Assembly: GCA_963769045.1 (NCBI GenBank)
Contig: CAVYKK010000029.1
Span: 186,001 to 250,000 of the forward strand
DNA length: 64,000 nt
Origin: Methanocella_A sp963769045
GTDB lineage: Archaea > Halobacteriota > Methanocellia > Methanocellales > Methanocellaceae
Direction of reading: 5' to 3'
The translations under genes and the position numbers were made by a program. Below the pieces are notes generated by a model. The model saw only the letters and a program-made list of their open reading frames with translations. It searched no databases and was not told the origin of the DNA. Shown one piece after another: positions 1 to 8,755 of the stretch. The number at the start of each line of letters is the position of its first letter. The first letter of the stretch is position 1.

Positions 1-94
1 CGCAGGCTTGAAGCTGATTTAAATAAGCCAAGAAGGCAAAATTTTTTTGAAAATGCTGGCGTGTCATTGCTGTCAATGCATCGCCTACTGTCAA

Positions 95-209
95 GCTCGC
101 CAAGGGCGCCAGGTAGCCAAGAGCGCCAAGTCTTTTAAAGGGAATAAGCATTCGTTGCCCTATTAATGATCGTCTTGGCGCTCTTGGCTACCTGGCGCCC
201 TTGGCGAGC
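95..209. repeat. Perfect 36-nt inverted repeat with 43-nt loop
   Basis: Positions 95-130 and 174-209 are exact reverse complements. Each arm is built from a repeated word of the type CCAAGGGCGCC / CCAAGAGCGCC. The loop at 131-173 is AT-richer. Nothing else was recognised in 1-310: the first bases contain stops in all frames I followed and no tRNA-like fold. The element lies 3' of the metallo-beta-lactamase gene on the minus strand and could fold as a transcript-end hairpin. Its architecture matches the other word-built inverted repeats in the window, although its word is different. Confidence 0.9.
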
Positions 210-310
210 GTGACCGGGGTCGCATAGCCGAAACAAAGCCATTCGTTGTGCATATTAAAGTAGTAAAATTGTATTGATTTACTAACGAATACCTCGCGCG
301 CTTTATGCGT

Positions 311-1158
311 TCATACGATCGTCATGCCCGCATGAAGCGGCGTGACCTCGATGCCTGCTGCTTTAGCCGCATCAGCAATCTTTTTCCCCGAGCAATGCCC
401 CGGGATGAGCTTTTTCACGCCGGCCGATTTGAAGGCTTCGACGGTAGCCTTAATTCTCGCATCATCGGCTTTCTCCATGTGCAATCCCCCGACGATTATC
501 TCCGGATATCGCCCGAACTGTGCTTTGACATGCTCCATGGTATTGACGATGCCCGAATGGCAGCAGCCGCATATTAGCATCAGGCGATCGCCGGTGAGAA
601 CGACCAGCGACTGATCGTCCCGCAGCTGGTCGACGTCATAGCACCTTTGTGCTCTTCAAGAAAGCCGCTGTATGGCTTTTCAAAGGCAGTAACCCTCGGT
701 ATCTCCCCGGTCGTCCAGATGCAATCGCAGATCATAACGGGCTCCCGCTTCAACATGATATCGCAGTGGTGCCAGAGGTCTTTCACGTTGAACGGTATGC
801 CGATCTCCTTTGTCTTGCCATCCTTCAGGGAAAATTTCTGGTTAAAGGCGTCCTCGTGGGCCAGCAGCTTGACGATACCGGACTTGCCCAGCGCCTTCAT
901 CAGGCCGCCGGTGTGGTCGTAATGGCCGTGGCTCAGCACGATCATGCCCAGCCAGCCGAAGTCGATGCCGGCGGTCTTCGCGTTCTCCAGCAGGACGTCG
1001 CCGGTCTGGCCGGTGTCGAATAGCATCCGTAAGCAATGGGACTCTATGAAGAACGAGATGCCATGCTCGGCGCGGTATCCGGGCGACGGCGTGTTGTCCA
1101 CGAGGCAGACGACTTTAAGGGGCGGGATGTTGAGCCATCTCCTCGAGGTTCCTGACAA
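311..1158 (-). pseudogene. Metallo-beta-lactamase-fold hydrolase (COG1237 type), frameshifted
   Basis: Two minus-strand reading frames together make one MBL-fold protein. The N-terminal part (start ATG 1158) carries DNTPSPGYRAEHG and the metal motif SHGHYDHTGGL. After HKG, near 641-648, the reading frame must change to continue into YDVDQLRDDQSLVVLTGD, then CGCCHSG, GGLHM and PGHCSG, which complete the family's metal-binding and C-terminal motifs. One missing base (or two extra) explains the break. The downstream half still looks coding, so this is either a recent frameshift mutation or a sequencing error. The gene overlaps the end of the upstream DUF169 gene by 44 nt, which suggests co-transcription. 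The family includes dihydropterin-related MBL proteins; the substrate cannot be told. Confidence 0.8.
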
Positions 1159-1795
1159 CCGATATCAGCTGATCGCCCGGGAAGCTGATGATCATTTCGC
1201 CGTCGTCGAGCTTCATGTACTCTCTCGCACCGCTGTCGGCCACGCAGAAGGTGGGCTTGCCTGAGAGGTACGGGCCGGCGACGGCGACAGAGCACGTCGC
1301 GGGGCCGGTCTTGCCGCCGAGGTAGCCGCCGGTATCGTATGATACGGCGTCGGCAAACTTCATTGCAGCCGCGGGTGTGCAGACAATCAGGATCACGTCG
1401 ACGTCAAAATCGGCCTTCTCCAGTGGCGCGCATACGGTGGCCACCCCTCTCCCGAACGGGATGGTCGGGCTGGCCTGCATCGTGCGCAATGCAGCCATCG
1501 GCGTCCGGTGCAGGTGCAGGGTTCGGGATAGCAGCACGCCGTTTTTCAGCTCGGGAGAGCCTTCCGCGAGGCCCATGAAATAGGCTCCGCCTCCGCAGGA
1601 CTCCTCTTTCGCAGTGGCGTATACCACTTCGCCGTCCATGGCCTTTGTCCACATAGCGCAGAAGCTTATGGGCACGGTCAGGGTTGCCGATGGGGGCAGC
1701 TCATGGAGCAATGAGATGGCGGCAGGAGCGCGGGTGAGGCCGAGCCGCCTCATCAGCACGCCGGATAGCGCGGCATAGTCGTTCATGGCGTTCAC
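1115..1795 (-). CDS. DUF169 family protein
   Basis: The protein of 226 residues resembles the DUF169 (COG2043) family common in methanogens and other anaerobes, whose function is not established. Visible features are an N-terminal LSGVLMRRLGLTRAPAAI stretch, a central EESCGGGAYFMGL segment with a Cys and Gly-rich turn, and a C-terminal FPGDQLISV. The start is GTG at 1795; ATG at 1786 is an alternative. A TATA-like GCTAAATAC lies about 25-30 nt upstream. It precedes and overlaps the MBL gene. A second DUF169 member lies at 42.8 kb. Family assignment is by recall of sequence pattern, not by alignment. Confidence 0.7.
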   Translation of the reverse strand: MNAMNDYAALSGVLMRRLGLTRAPAAISLLHELPPSATLTVPISFCAMWTKAMDGEVVYATAKEESCGGGAYFMGLAEGSPELKNGVLLSRTLHLHRTPMAALRTMQASPTIPFGRGVATVCAPLEKADFDVDVILIVCTPAAAMKFADAVSYDTGGYLGGKTGPATCSVAVAGPYLSGKPTFCVADSGAREYMKLDDGEMIISFPGDQLISVVRNLEEMAQHPAP

Positions 1796-1829
1796 GATTT
1801 ATTATGCGCCCCGGTCGTATTTAGCTCTT

Positions 1830-3818
1830 TCAGACGCCCGGATAGTAGATGGGCTGTGCGGAGGTCCCCAGGTCTATGGCTTTGATCTTCGCAAGCGTGT
1901 CCAGGTCGTTTGACTGCAACCGGGTGCTCGACAACGTGTAGAGCACGTTACCGATGTACAGGCTTCGGGAGATGGAACGGTCGCCGTAGAAGTAGGATCC
2001 GCTCTTCTTGAAAATTTCGTCGCTGTCGTACTGGGTGACCTTGCCCCGCAGCATGAAGCCGCTGTTCAGGTCGACCTTGTAGACGTATGCACCCTGGAAC
2101 ACGTAGTCGCCGTACTGGTACGGGCTGGTCCGGGGGCCGGTGACCTCGGCGAGGGTGATCGGCAGTACCAGCAGGCCTTTCGCCCTGTCGAAGAGGAATG
2201 CCCGGTGATCGGAGAGCACTGGAGACTCCGTGCCCCTGTCGCCGATTAGTTCCTTGTACATTTCCTTCGGGTGCTCCACATCGCTGACATCGAAGATGGC
2301 CATCTTTACGCCCTGGTACCAGGCAAAGTCCAGGCCTCTCGACGAGACATCCCCTTCGCTGGCGTCGACGGCATCCTTGCCGATGCCGATGACATGCGTT
2401 TCATCGTATGGGTGCAAGTAGTCGCTGAAGCCGGGTATCTTCAGCTTGCCGAGGACCTTTGGTTTCTGCGGGACCGACAGGTCGATGACGAAGAGCGGGT
2501 CGACTTTCTTGAACGTCACCAGGTAGCAGCGGTCGCCCATGAACCGCGACGAGTAGATCTTCTCGCCCGGCGCCAGGTCTTCCAGCGCGCCGACGGTGTG
2601 CAGGCTGCTGTCGAGCACGTATATGTTGTTCTTCGCTGGCTGCACCGTGTTCGTGACCTCACCGACGGTTGTTGCGATACGGAAGTAGCCGTCGTGCTCG
2701 TCCATGGAGAACTGGTTCAGGATATGGCCTCTGACGCTGCCGGTGCCGGCGCTGGTGATGCGGCCGTCCTTGAGGTCGTACTTCAGGATGGTCGTGTTCT
2801 CTGCCGCACCGCTGCCCGTATTGCGGTAGAACGAATACGGGTAGTACGACTCGGCGATGTAAAGGCTGTTCAATGAGGCGTAGACGCTCTGGCCAGAGCC
2901 GGCAATGGTCTCTTTGCTGATGGGGCGGCTCTCGTCGGTCATCGAGATGCCTGCCACGGTGATAAAGCTCGACGGCAGGACGCCGGGGATGAAACCGATG
3001 TCGGTCGGCCTGGCAATCGGCTCGATGTTGCCTGAGGGGTCTTTGCTCAGCGGGATGATGTCCGTGGCGTTGGTGCCAATAGGGTATGCGTATATCCTCG
3101 GGTAGGAGTTGACCACAAAGTAGGCGTCATGGCCGATCTGCCGGGACGTCAGGTAGTCGCCTTCGATCTCGAAGGTCTTTAGCCGCTTCGGGTTCGCCCG
3201 GTCCCTGATGTCGTACAGTTCCACAATAGTAGTCGTAGTGGAACGCAGCGGCCCGTACTGCTCCTCGTAGGTGATGCCGCCGGCCGGAAGCGGCCTGATG
3301 CCACTGTGTGACGTGCCGAAGACCAGCAGGCGATCGCCATCCAGGAACAGCTCCTTCGCAGTCATGCCGGAAAAGGCGGTCGTCGAGAGGATGCTGGCGG
3401 CATCGGCGGGACTGGCTTTCACGATGATCAGCTTGCCGCTGGCAACTGTGTAGATGTACGTGCCGTCGGTCTTGATGATATCGCCCTCGTCCACGCCGGC
3501 GACCTGTACGTTCGTCGTCGAATAGCCATCCGATTCAGACTTCGCCGGGGCCGGGACTGGCATGGGCGTGCCGATATTGGCGATGCCGGAGACGAAAGAC
3601 CAGGAGTCTGCCACGATGCCGCCATGGTAGCCGGCTTTTGCCGCGTCCGCGAAGGCCTCCACGAGATCGCCGCCGGAAGCGTAACGTTGCAGATCGCCGC
3701 TGACCGGCGGCACATAATGGCTGTCTGAGTCGAGCAGGTCGCCTGCCGTGAGACCAATAATCAACAGGAGAGTAGCTGCCAGGAATAACAGCGGAATGGC
3801 AGAGAGCGTAAATCGCAT
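1830..3818 (-). CDS. Secreted beta-propeller domain protein
   Basis: About 662 residues. The N-terminus (MRFTLSAIPLLFLAATLLLI) is a signal peptide or membrane anchor. The rest resembles the Beta_propel family (PF09826; COG4880, secreted proteins with a C-terminal beta-propeller): VAGVDEGDIIKTDGTYIYT, repeated RLLVFGTS / CYLVTFKKVDPLFVIDL blades and a late PHPYDETHVIGIG-like region. It is probably exported and faces the cell exterior; the ligand is unknown. The start ATG 3818 follows AAGGTTGAT; TTG at 3827 is possible. A TATA-like AAATATATATGG lies near 3838-3850. It is a single-gene unit, divergent from the M20 peptidase gene. Confidence 0.85.
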   Translation of the reverse strand: MRFTLSAIPLLFLAATLLLIIGLTAGDLLDSDSHYVPPVSGDLQRYASGGDLVEAFADAAKAGYHGGIVADSWSFVSGIANIGTPMPVPAPAKSESDGYSTTNVQVAGVDEGDIIKTDGTYIYTVASGKLIIVKASPADAASILSTTAFSGMTAKELFLDGDRLLVFGTSHSGIRPLPAGGITYEEQYGPLRSTTTTIVELYDIRDRANPKRLKTFEIEGDYLTSRQIGHDAYFVVNSYPRIYAYPIGTNATDIIPLSKDPSGNIEPIARPTDIGFIPGVLPSSFITVAGISMTDESRPISKETIAGSGQSVYASLNSLYIAESYYPYSFYRNTGSGAAENTTILKYDLKDGRITSAGTGSVRGHILNQFSMDEHDGYFRIATTVGEVTNTVQPAKNNIYVLDSSLHTVGALEDLAPGEKIYSSRFMGDRCYLVTFKKVDPLFVIDLSVPQKPKVLGKLKIPGFSDYLHPYDETHVIGIGKDAVDASEGDVSSRGLDFAWYQGVKMAIFDVSDVEHPKEMYKELIGDRGTESPVLSDHRAFLFDRAKGLLVLPITLAEVTGPRTSPYQYGDYVFQGAYVYKVDLNSGFMLRGKVTQYDSDEIFKKSGSYFYGDRSISRSLYIGNVLYTLSSTRLQSNDLDTLAKIKAIDLGTSAQPIYYPGV

Positions 3819-3835
3819 GATAATCAACCTTATTC

Positions 3836-3852
3836 ACCCATATATATTTCCT
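3836..3852 (-). promoter_or_regulatory. TATA-like promoter element of the beta-propeller gene
   Basis: On the minus strand an AAATATATATGGG stretch lies about 20-30 nt before the ATG at 3818, the spacing expected for an archaeal promoter with a short leader. The remainder of the divergent intergenic region up to 4117 is AT-rich and contains several TATA-like strings (for example GCTATATGCTATATAG near 3974-3990) that could serve the M20 gene. No further feature was seen there. Confidence 0.4.
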
Positions 3853-4117
3853 AATAAGATTTAAGCCTTTATTATACTGCGAATTGAATTGTAGTTACTG
3901 AAATTATCTTCTAAAACGATTTTAGAGATGGATATAGGCCATAAATTACAAATAAAACGATTTATTTCGATATTTGCTATATGCTATATAGAGGTAAAAT
4001 ATTCCGAAGAGCAGGGAATTTACAGGGCTTTGACCGACGACGATCGCGGTAGAGAGGCATACTGTGGACACAAGGGATATAAGGAAGCGGCATAATACGG
4101 GCTGTGAGTGATGTCGA

Positions 4118-5536
4118 TTGATACCGAAGCCAGTCCTGTCTCATATTAACGGCAGCCAGGCGCAATACCTGGCCGATTTCGCCGAGTTCCTGCGTATACC
4201 CAGCATCAGCATGTACTCCGGCTACGCGGACGACGTCAGGAAGGCCGCACAGTGGGCCCTCGACCACGCAAAGCGGCTGGGCTTCACGGGCACCCTGTAC
4301 GAGACGCCCGGCCACCCGGTGATGTACGCCGAGCTCTGCCCGTACCAGGACGCGCCGACACTGCTCATTTACGGGCATTACGACGTCCAGCCGGCCGAGC
4401 CGCTGGACAAATGGGTCACCCCGCCTTTCGATCCGTCCGTGAGAAACGGCGCCGTCTTCGCCCGCGGCGCGACGGACGACAAAGGGCAGCTGTTCACCTA
4501 TTTCATGGCCATCGAGTCGATCCTGTCTTCCGAAGGGGCGCTGCCGCTGAACGTCAAGCTGTTCCTGGAAGGCGAAGAAGAGATCGGCAGCCCGAACATG
4601 GAAGCGTTCTGCCGCGACCACAAGCAACTACTAAGCGCGGATTACGTCGCCATCTCCGACGGCTCCAAGTTCGCAAAGCACATGCCTGCCATCGAGTACG
4701 GCCTCCGCGGGCTGGTTTATATGCAGATCGACGTACAGGGGCCGGCGGTCGACGTTCACTCCGGCGTCTACGGCGGCGCGGTCGTGAACCCGGCACAGGC
4801 GCTGGTCGATATTCTTCACACCATGAGAGATGACAAAGGCCACGTGCTCATCCCGGGATTTTACGGCCGCGTCCGGGATATCGAGCCATGGGAGCGCAAG
4901 CAGCTCGCCGAACTGCCGCTGAACGAGGAGTCCATCAAATCGCTGTTGGGCGTAGACCGGTTCGTCCCGGAAGAAGGATACACCTTCCTCGAAAGCACAT
5001 GGGCCCGGCCGACCTTCGAGATCAACGGCATCTGGGGCGGGTTCCAGGGTGAGGGCTCCAAGACCATCATACCGGCCAGCGCCAGTGCCAAAGTAAGCAT
5101 GCGTCTTGTGCCGGACCAGGACCCGGTAGAGATCATGCGCCTGTTCGAGCAGCACGTGCGGGCTGTCACCCCGCCGGGCGTCACTGTGACTATAACACCG
5201 CACGCCCATTCCGGGCCGGTCATCGTGTCCCGGCAGAGCGACGCCATCGTCGCAGCCGAAAAGTCGATCACTTATGCGTACGGCCGCAAGCCTGTTTTCG
5301 TACGCTCCGGTGGCAGCATCGGCGTGGTCGTTACTATGAAAGAGCAGCTAGGCATCGAAGAAATCCTGCTGCTTGGCTGGGGCAATCCGGAAGACGGCGA
5401 ACATTCGCCCAATGAACATTTCAACCTGGACGATTTCTATCGAGGGACGTTAGCCGTAGCAGCGCTCATGTATGAGCTAGGGGAGAGCAAAAAGCCTGCG
5501 GCAAAGACGCCGGCTACTCAGAAACAACAGAAGTAA
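4118..5536 (+). CDS. M20 family metallopeptidase (dipeptidase-like)
   Basis: A 472-residue M20/M28-clan metallopeptidase of the ArgE/DapE/carnosinase-like group, which cleaves small peptides or amides with a dinuclear zinc centre. The zinc ligands and catalytic residues are all visible: YGHYDVQP (His 87), ARGATDDKG (Asp 120), LEGEEEIGS (Glu pair near 153), AISDGSKF and the late EHSPNEHF histidine. The dimerisation lid domain sits between about residues 190 and 350. The start is TTG at 4118, with GTGATG just upstream as a possible ribosome site; no in-frame ATG is closer. It is cytoplasmic, since no signal peptide is seen. The C-terminal Lys/Ala/Gln-rich tail (KPAAKTPATQKQQK) is probably disordered. 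A terminator follows directly. Confidence 0.9.
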   Translation: MIPKPVLSHINGSQAQYLADFAEFLRIPSISMYSGYADDVRKAAQWALDHAKRLGFTGTLYETPGHPVMYAELCPYQDAPTLLIYGHYDVQPAEPLDKWVTPPFDPSVRNGAVFARGATDDKGQLFTYFMAIESILSSEGALPLNVKLFLEGEEEIGSPNMEAFCRDHKQLLSADYVAISDGSKFAKHMPAIEYGLRGLVYMQIDVQGPAVDVHSGVYGGAVVNPAQALVDILHTMRDDKGHVLIPGFYGRVRDIEPWERKQLAELPLNEESIKSLLGVDRFVPEEGYTFLESTWARPTFEINGIWGGFQGEGSKTIIPASASAKVSMRLVPDQDPVEIMRLFEQHVRAVTPPGVTVTITPHAHSGPVIVSRQSDAIVAAEKSITYAYGRKPVFVRSGGSIGVVVTMKEQLGIEEILLLGWGNPEDGEHSPNEHFNLDDFYRGTLAVAALMYELGESKKPAAKTPATQKQQK

Positions 5537-5566
5537 ATGGCGATCACCTCGCCATCATCTTTTTTC
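5537..5566 (+). terminator. Hairpin terminator after the M20 gene
   Basis: ATGGCGA / TCGCCAT form a 7-bp stem (5537-5543 and 5549-5555), closed by a TCACC-type loop and followed by a run of six T at 5560-5565. It starts one base after the stop codon. Confidence 0.6.
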
Positions 5567-5567
5567 C

Positions 5568-5693
5568 TTAAAATATTTTTACTACCGACATTGCAGCGAC
5601 CATTGACGTCGCGAACCAGACGACAAACGCCAGGACGATCATGCTGATGATGATCGCGATCATACCGGTAAAAGACTTGAGCTTTGCATACAT
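5568..5693 (-). CDS. Small single-pass membrane protein (41 aa)
   Basis: A short minus-strand frame starts ATG 5693 and encodes 41 residues beginning MYAKLKSFTG, followed by one long hydrophobic stretch (MIAIIISMIVLAFVVWF) and ending SVVKIF. It is preceded by GTGATTAC, a reasonable archaeal ribosome-binding sequence, and lies in an otherwise empty gap facing the M20 terminator. Length, charge arrangement (positive N-terminus) and the hydrophobic core suit a tail-less single-helix membrane peptide. I do not recognise the family. It could be a chance frame, but hydrophobic run plus binding site makes a gene likely. Confidence 0.5.
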   Translation of the reverse strand: MYAKLKSFTGMIAIIISMIVLAFVVWFATSMVAAMSVVKIF

Positions 5694-5811
5694 GTAATCA
5701 CATTTTTGTAATTACATTATTATAATCAAAGTCTTACTATATATACGCTCGTTATAAAATTAAAATTCAATATTGTATATAATACTATTTAGTTGGATAA
5801 AAATCGAAAAT

Positions 5812-6036
5812 CTATTTCTTCACCTGTAATTCGACCTCCCGCAAACGCAGTTCCATTTCGATCAGGGCGTTCATCAGGGCGGCCTCGCTCGGGTCGGCGT
5901 GGTTCACCAGCGTCTCCTCCCGGCGGCCGGCCAGCTCGTAGAGGATGTAGTCGAAGACATCGCGGCGTCGCTTGTCCAGTGTCATGCGGTAGCCGTCCCA
6001 CCGCTTTGCCACCCGCATCAGGCTCAGGCCGGGCAT
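5812..6036 (-). CDS. Small helical protein overlapping the polymerase gene
   Basis: 74 residues, beginning MPGLSLMRVAKRWDGYRM and ending in a heptad-like acidic/basic helix (ALIEMELRLREVELQVKK). It overlaps the 3' end of the polymerase gene by 13 nt, so the two are almost certainly translated from one message. I do not recognise the family. The C-terminal helix could be a coiled coil or a protein-interaction segment, and the context suggests a polymerase accessory or processivity-linked peptide; that is inference only. Confidence 0.65.
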   Translation of the reverse strand: MPGLSLMRVAKRWDGYRMTLDKRRRDVFDYILYELAGRREETLVNHADPSEAALMNALIEMELRLREVELQVKK

Positions 6037-8426
6037 CGCGTTACCTCCGTGGAGGCATTCTCCGTGGAGGCAACCTCCCCGCAGGCAGGCGCCTTCTGGT
6101 AGGCGTCCAGCTTAGTCTGCCGCGGCCCGGGCAGCAGGTCCTCGTACTTCACCCCGAACTCGCGCAGCAGCGCGTAGATCGGGCGGACGGTGTTGTCGAC
6201 GTAAGAGGCGACGTCATACTCCGGGGCTTCGCCGGAGAGTTGCCGGGGCACCGCGCGGCGGGTCCCGGTGACGATGTACTCGATTTTGCCGCCGATCCGC
6301 ACCGGGTGACCGCTCGCCGCCAGCGCCTCCGCAGCGATGGTGTGATGCCCGCCGTTCTTGTATTCCTCGGGGCGGTGGGACAGCTTGCGGACGATGACCA
6401 GTTCGTCTGCCGTGGCACGGCCTTCGGCGATGCGGGCGGCCTCGCCGCGGACGTATGCCGCGATCTCCGGGAGCACGGCCCGGAAGCCTGCCGCGTCCGG
6501 CGCGGCGGCGAGCATGTGCAGTACGTGGTCCTGCACCCGCTTCGCGACGGCCGGCCGGTCCTGGCGGCGCACTTCAAGGCCGCGGACGAGCACCTCGCCG
6601 TCCTCGCTGGCGAAATACTTCTTCTTCAGCCCTTTCTTTCCCCCGGGGCGCTCCGGGACGAAGAGCACCCAGCGGCAGACGTGCTCCAGCTTGAGCTCCA
6701 TGTCGAACGCTTTGCTGACCGAGTCGCAAAATGCCTGATACGATTCACGATCGCCGCCCTGGATGAACAGAGAATCCGTGTCCGCGTAGACTACACCGAA
6801 GCCTGCAGCTTCGGCCATGTCACGGGCCTGCAGCAGGTACCAGCGGCCGAAGGCCGGGATGGAGCGGTTGCCGTCTACGCTCCGGAAATTGTTCAGCGCG
6901 AACTGCATGTACCCGTACGGGCTGACCAGTTGCATCTTCAGGGACCGGTACAGCACGTCCAGCCTGCGGTATTCGTCGCTCTCCGGGCCCAGCGCTTTCA
7001 GCCGTTTCTTCACCGTGTCCCGTTCCGCCAGGACGCGCCCGAACACCTCAGGATAGACGCCCCGGCGCTTCGTGCAGATGTGGAAGCCGAGGAACGGCAC
7101 TTTTTCGCCGTGCTCTGCGCATTCGGGGTGCCTGCAGTTGATCGTCTCCGGGCTGATGTTGTGCTTGACGAAGATGCGCGGGAACAGGGAGGAAAAGTCT
7201 ACGATGGCCACGTTCTCGTGCAGCCCGGCCTCCGGGGTGATCACCAGGCCGCCGTTCTCTTTCAATTGCTCGACGACGGGCGTCTTGAAGCCCTCCGGGA
7301 ACTCCTGCTCGTCCGGTATCACGGTCGACCCGATGAGGAAGGAGTTCACCGCCGACGCGTTCATGAAGCCGTGCTTCTCCCGGCAGACCGAGTCCAGCGG
7401 CATCAGGCACCGCTGACACCACGAAAGCAGCATCGGCAGCCGCTCCTGCGCAAGGCGGTGCACCATGGCTGCGGGCGTAGCCTCGACGTTGCTGAACTCC
7501 GCGCCGAAAACAGAGTTCAGCGTGAGTCCGGTCCGCTTGAGATCGGCGTCCGTCCGCGCATCTTTCCACAGGTCCATAATGACACGCCCCGGCGCCCGCA
7601 CCTGCTTCGCCTGCCAGTGCCTGATCGTGCCGCGGGGCAGGTACAGCCGGGTATGCTCTGGCAGCCGCCCCAGCCGCAGGCGAACTCCGTTGTCCCGGGC
7701 TCGCAGCCCCAGCAGCGGCAGCGTCTCCCAGTCGGCGTCGAACACCGCGATCGCATCAGGGTCGGTGGCATCGATAGCCTCTTGCAATGCGCGGAGCAGG
7801 TCCCCCTCGGCTCCGGAGAATTTACGCTCGGAGAGCGCACTCTCTCCGAGCGTCCGCTGCTCGCTGCCCGTGCAAAGCGATATCGATTCGAGGCGGCACT
7901 CGGCCGGCACCCGGGAGGTGAACGAGGGATAGACAGACATCAGCCGAAAATCTTTTGCGTCGCCCGGGCCCTCGTAAACGATCGCCTTGAGCACGCCGTC
8001 CCCGTATTCGGCCGTCACCCTGGAATGGGGCGGTATCCGGCGGATGAAATGCCATTGTAGCTCTGGCTGCAGTTTCCGCTCGGCGAACCGTACTGCAGCG
8101 GGCACACGGGCGGCGATCTCGCGCATGGTCTCCTCCGCCCGGCGCTCGTCGATGAGAAAGGCCCGGATGACCGGCACTTTCTCGCTGGCGTAGATGGACG
8201 GGTAGCGCAGGCTGGTCTCCGTGCGGCTGACGTTCTCGTGCTGGGCGACGGCTTGCTCCACGAGCGGGACGTTGCCCGATGGTACGATCGAGAACGAAGG
8301 CCGGAACTCCGCGTCCTCGATGCAGGTCACGCCGTCCGGGCCGCGAATCCAGAGCAGGTAGGCGCCGGGCAGCCTGTCGGTCGATGCCCTGTGCCATACG
8401 TCGATGAGAGTACCGGTTATCCGCAT
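6024..8426 (-). CDS. Family B DNA polymerase with degenerate exonuclease region
   Basis: About 800 residues. The polymerase motifs are intact: motif A VDFSSLFPRI near residue 408, motif B region LVSPYGYMQFALNNF near 497 and motif C YADTDSLF near 548. The 3'-5' exonuclease part is not: where ExoI (FDIE) is expected the sequence reads LMSVYPS, and the ExoII position reads AVFDADWETLPLL, so the usual acidic residues appear lost. A zinc-like CRHPECAEHGEKVPFLGFHIC segment lies just after motif A. Start ATG 8426 follows GGAGGAAGC. This suggests a second, accessory polB rather than the replicative enzyme, possibly for translesion or repair synthesis. It is followed by the overlapping small gene at 5812-6036. 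Confidence 0.85.
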   Translation of the reverse strand: MRITGTLIDVWHRASTDRLPGAYLLWIRGPDGVTCIEDAEFRPSFSIVPSGNVPLVEQAVAQHENVSRTETSLRYPSIYASEKVPVIRAFLIDERRAEETMREIAARVPAAVRFAERKLQPELQWHFIRRIPPHSRVTAEYGDGVLKAIVYEGPGDAKDFRLMSVYPSFTSRVPAECRLESISLCTGSEQRTLGESALSERKFSGAEGDLLRALQEAIDATDPDAIAVFDADWETLPLLGLRARDNGVRLRLGRLPEHTRLYLPRGTIRHWQAKQVRAPGRVIMDLWKDARTDADLKRTGLTLNSVFGAEFSNVEATPAAMVHRLAQERLPMLLSWCQRCLMPLDSVCREKHGFMNASAVNSFLIGSTVIPDEQEFPEGFKTPVVEQLKENGGLVITPEAGLHENVAIVDFSSLFPRIFVKHNISPETINCRHPECAEHGEKVPFLGFHICTKRRGVYPEVFGRVLAERDTVKKRLKALGPESDEYRRLDVLYRSLKMQLVSPYGYMQFALNNFRSVDGNRSIPAFGRWYLLQARDMAEAAGFGVVYADTDSLFIQGGDRESYQAFCDSVSKAFDMELKLEHVCRWVLFVPERPGGKKGLKKKYFASEDGEVLVRGLEVRRQDRPAVAKRVQDHVLHMLAAAPDAAGFRAVLPEIAAYVRGEAARIAEGRATADELVIVRKLSHRPEEYKNGGHHTIAAEALAASGHPVRIGGKIEYIVTGTRRAVPRQLSGEAPEYDVASYVDNTVRPIYALLREFGVKYEDLLPGPRQTKLDAYQKAPACGEVASTENASTEVTRCPA

Positions 8427-8580
8427 GTGCTTCCTCCGCATTAACAATCGGCGGGGGAGTAGATAAGTCCGAAGAATAAGCGACGTGAAAATAATAGAGG
8501 CCTGATAATTCGATCACTATTCGCTGTATGACGCTTGTGTTATCAGAATTACCGGGCATCAATAGGAAAGTTCATACCGA

Positions 8581-8755
8581 TATTAATCGCGGTGCGACGC
8601 CCGTGCTTGCTTCTTGCATAAACGACATTACTGATATCTAATGCTCCCATTATTAATCGCGGTGCGACCTGAGTGCTTGCTTCTTGTTGAAAAGAACAAT
8701 TACCGGACAACCTATACTTCCCATAATAATCGCGGTGCGACGCCCGTGCTTGCTA
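8581..8755 (+). repeat. Three direct repeats (about 36 nt) with 34-37 nt spacings
   Basis: Copies at 8581-8616, 8651-8686 and 8724-8755 share AATCGCGGTGCGAC and most of a CGTGCTTGCTTCTTG tail; copy 2 has four changes after the core and copy 3 diverges at its end. The separating sequences are unique except for a shared TCCCAT just before copies 2 and 3. The unit resembles a very short, degenerate CRISPR-like array, but no cas gene is present and an inverted copy of the core occurs at 9281-9303, so a repeat tied to the adjacent palindrome is more likely. Confidence 0.75.

Noticed and set aside
1..310. A tRNA or partial gene at the left edge
   Set aside because: No cloverleaf-like pairing or open frame with protein-like content was found; the only structure is the 36-nt inverted repeat.
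5793..8060. 755-residue plus-strand open frame opposite the polymerase gene
   Set aside because: It is an antisense shadow: the minus strand carries clear polymerase motifs, while this frame has low-complexity Arg/Gly/Val composition and no domain.
8581..8755. CRISPR array
   Set aside because: Only three copies, one with several internal changes, shared bases at spacer ends, no cas genes, and an inverted copy of the core 550 nt away.
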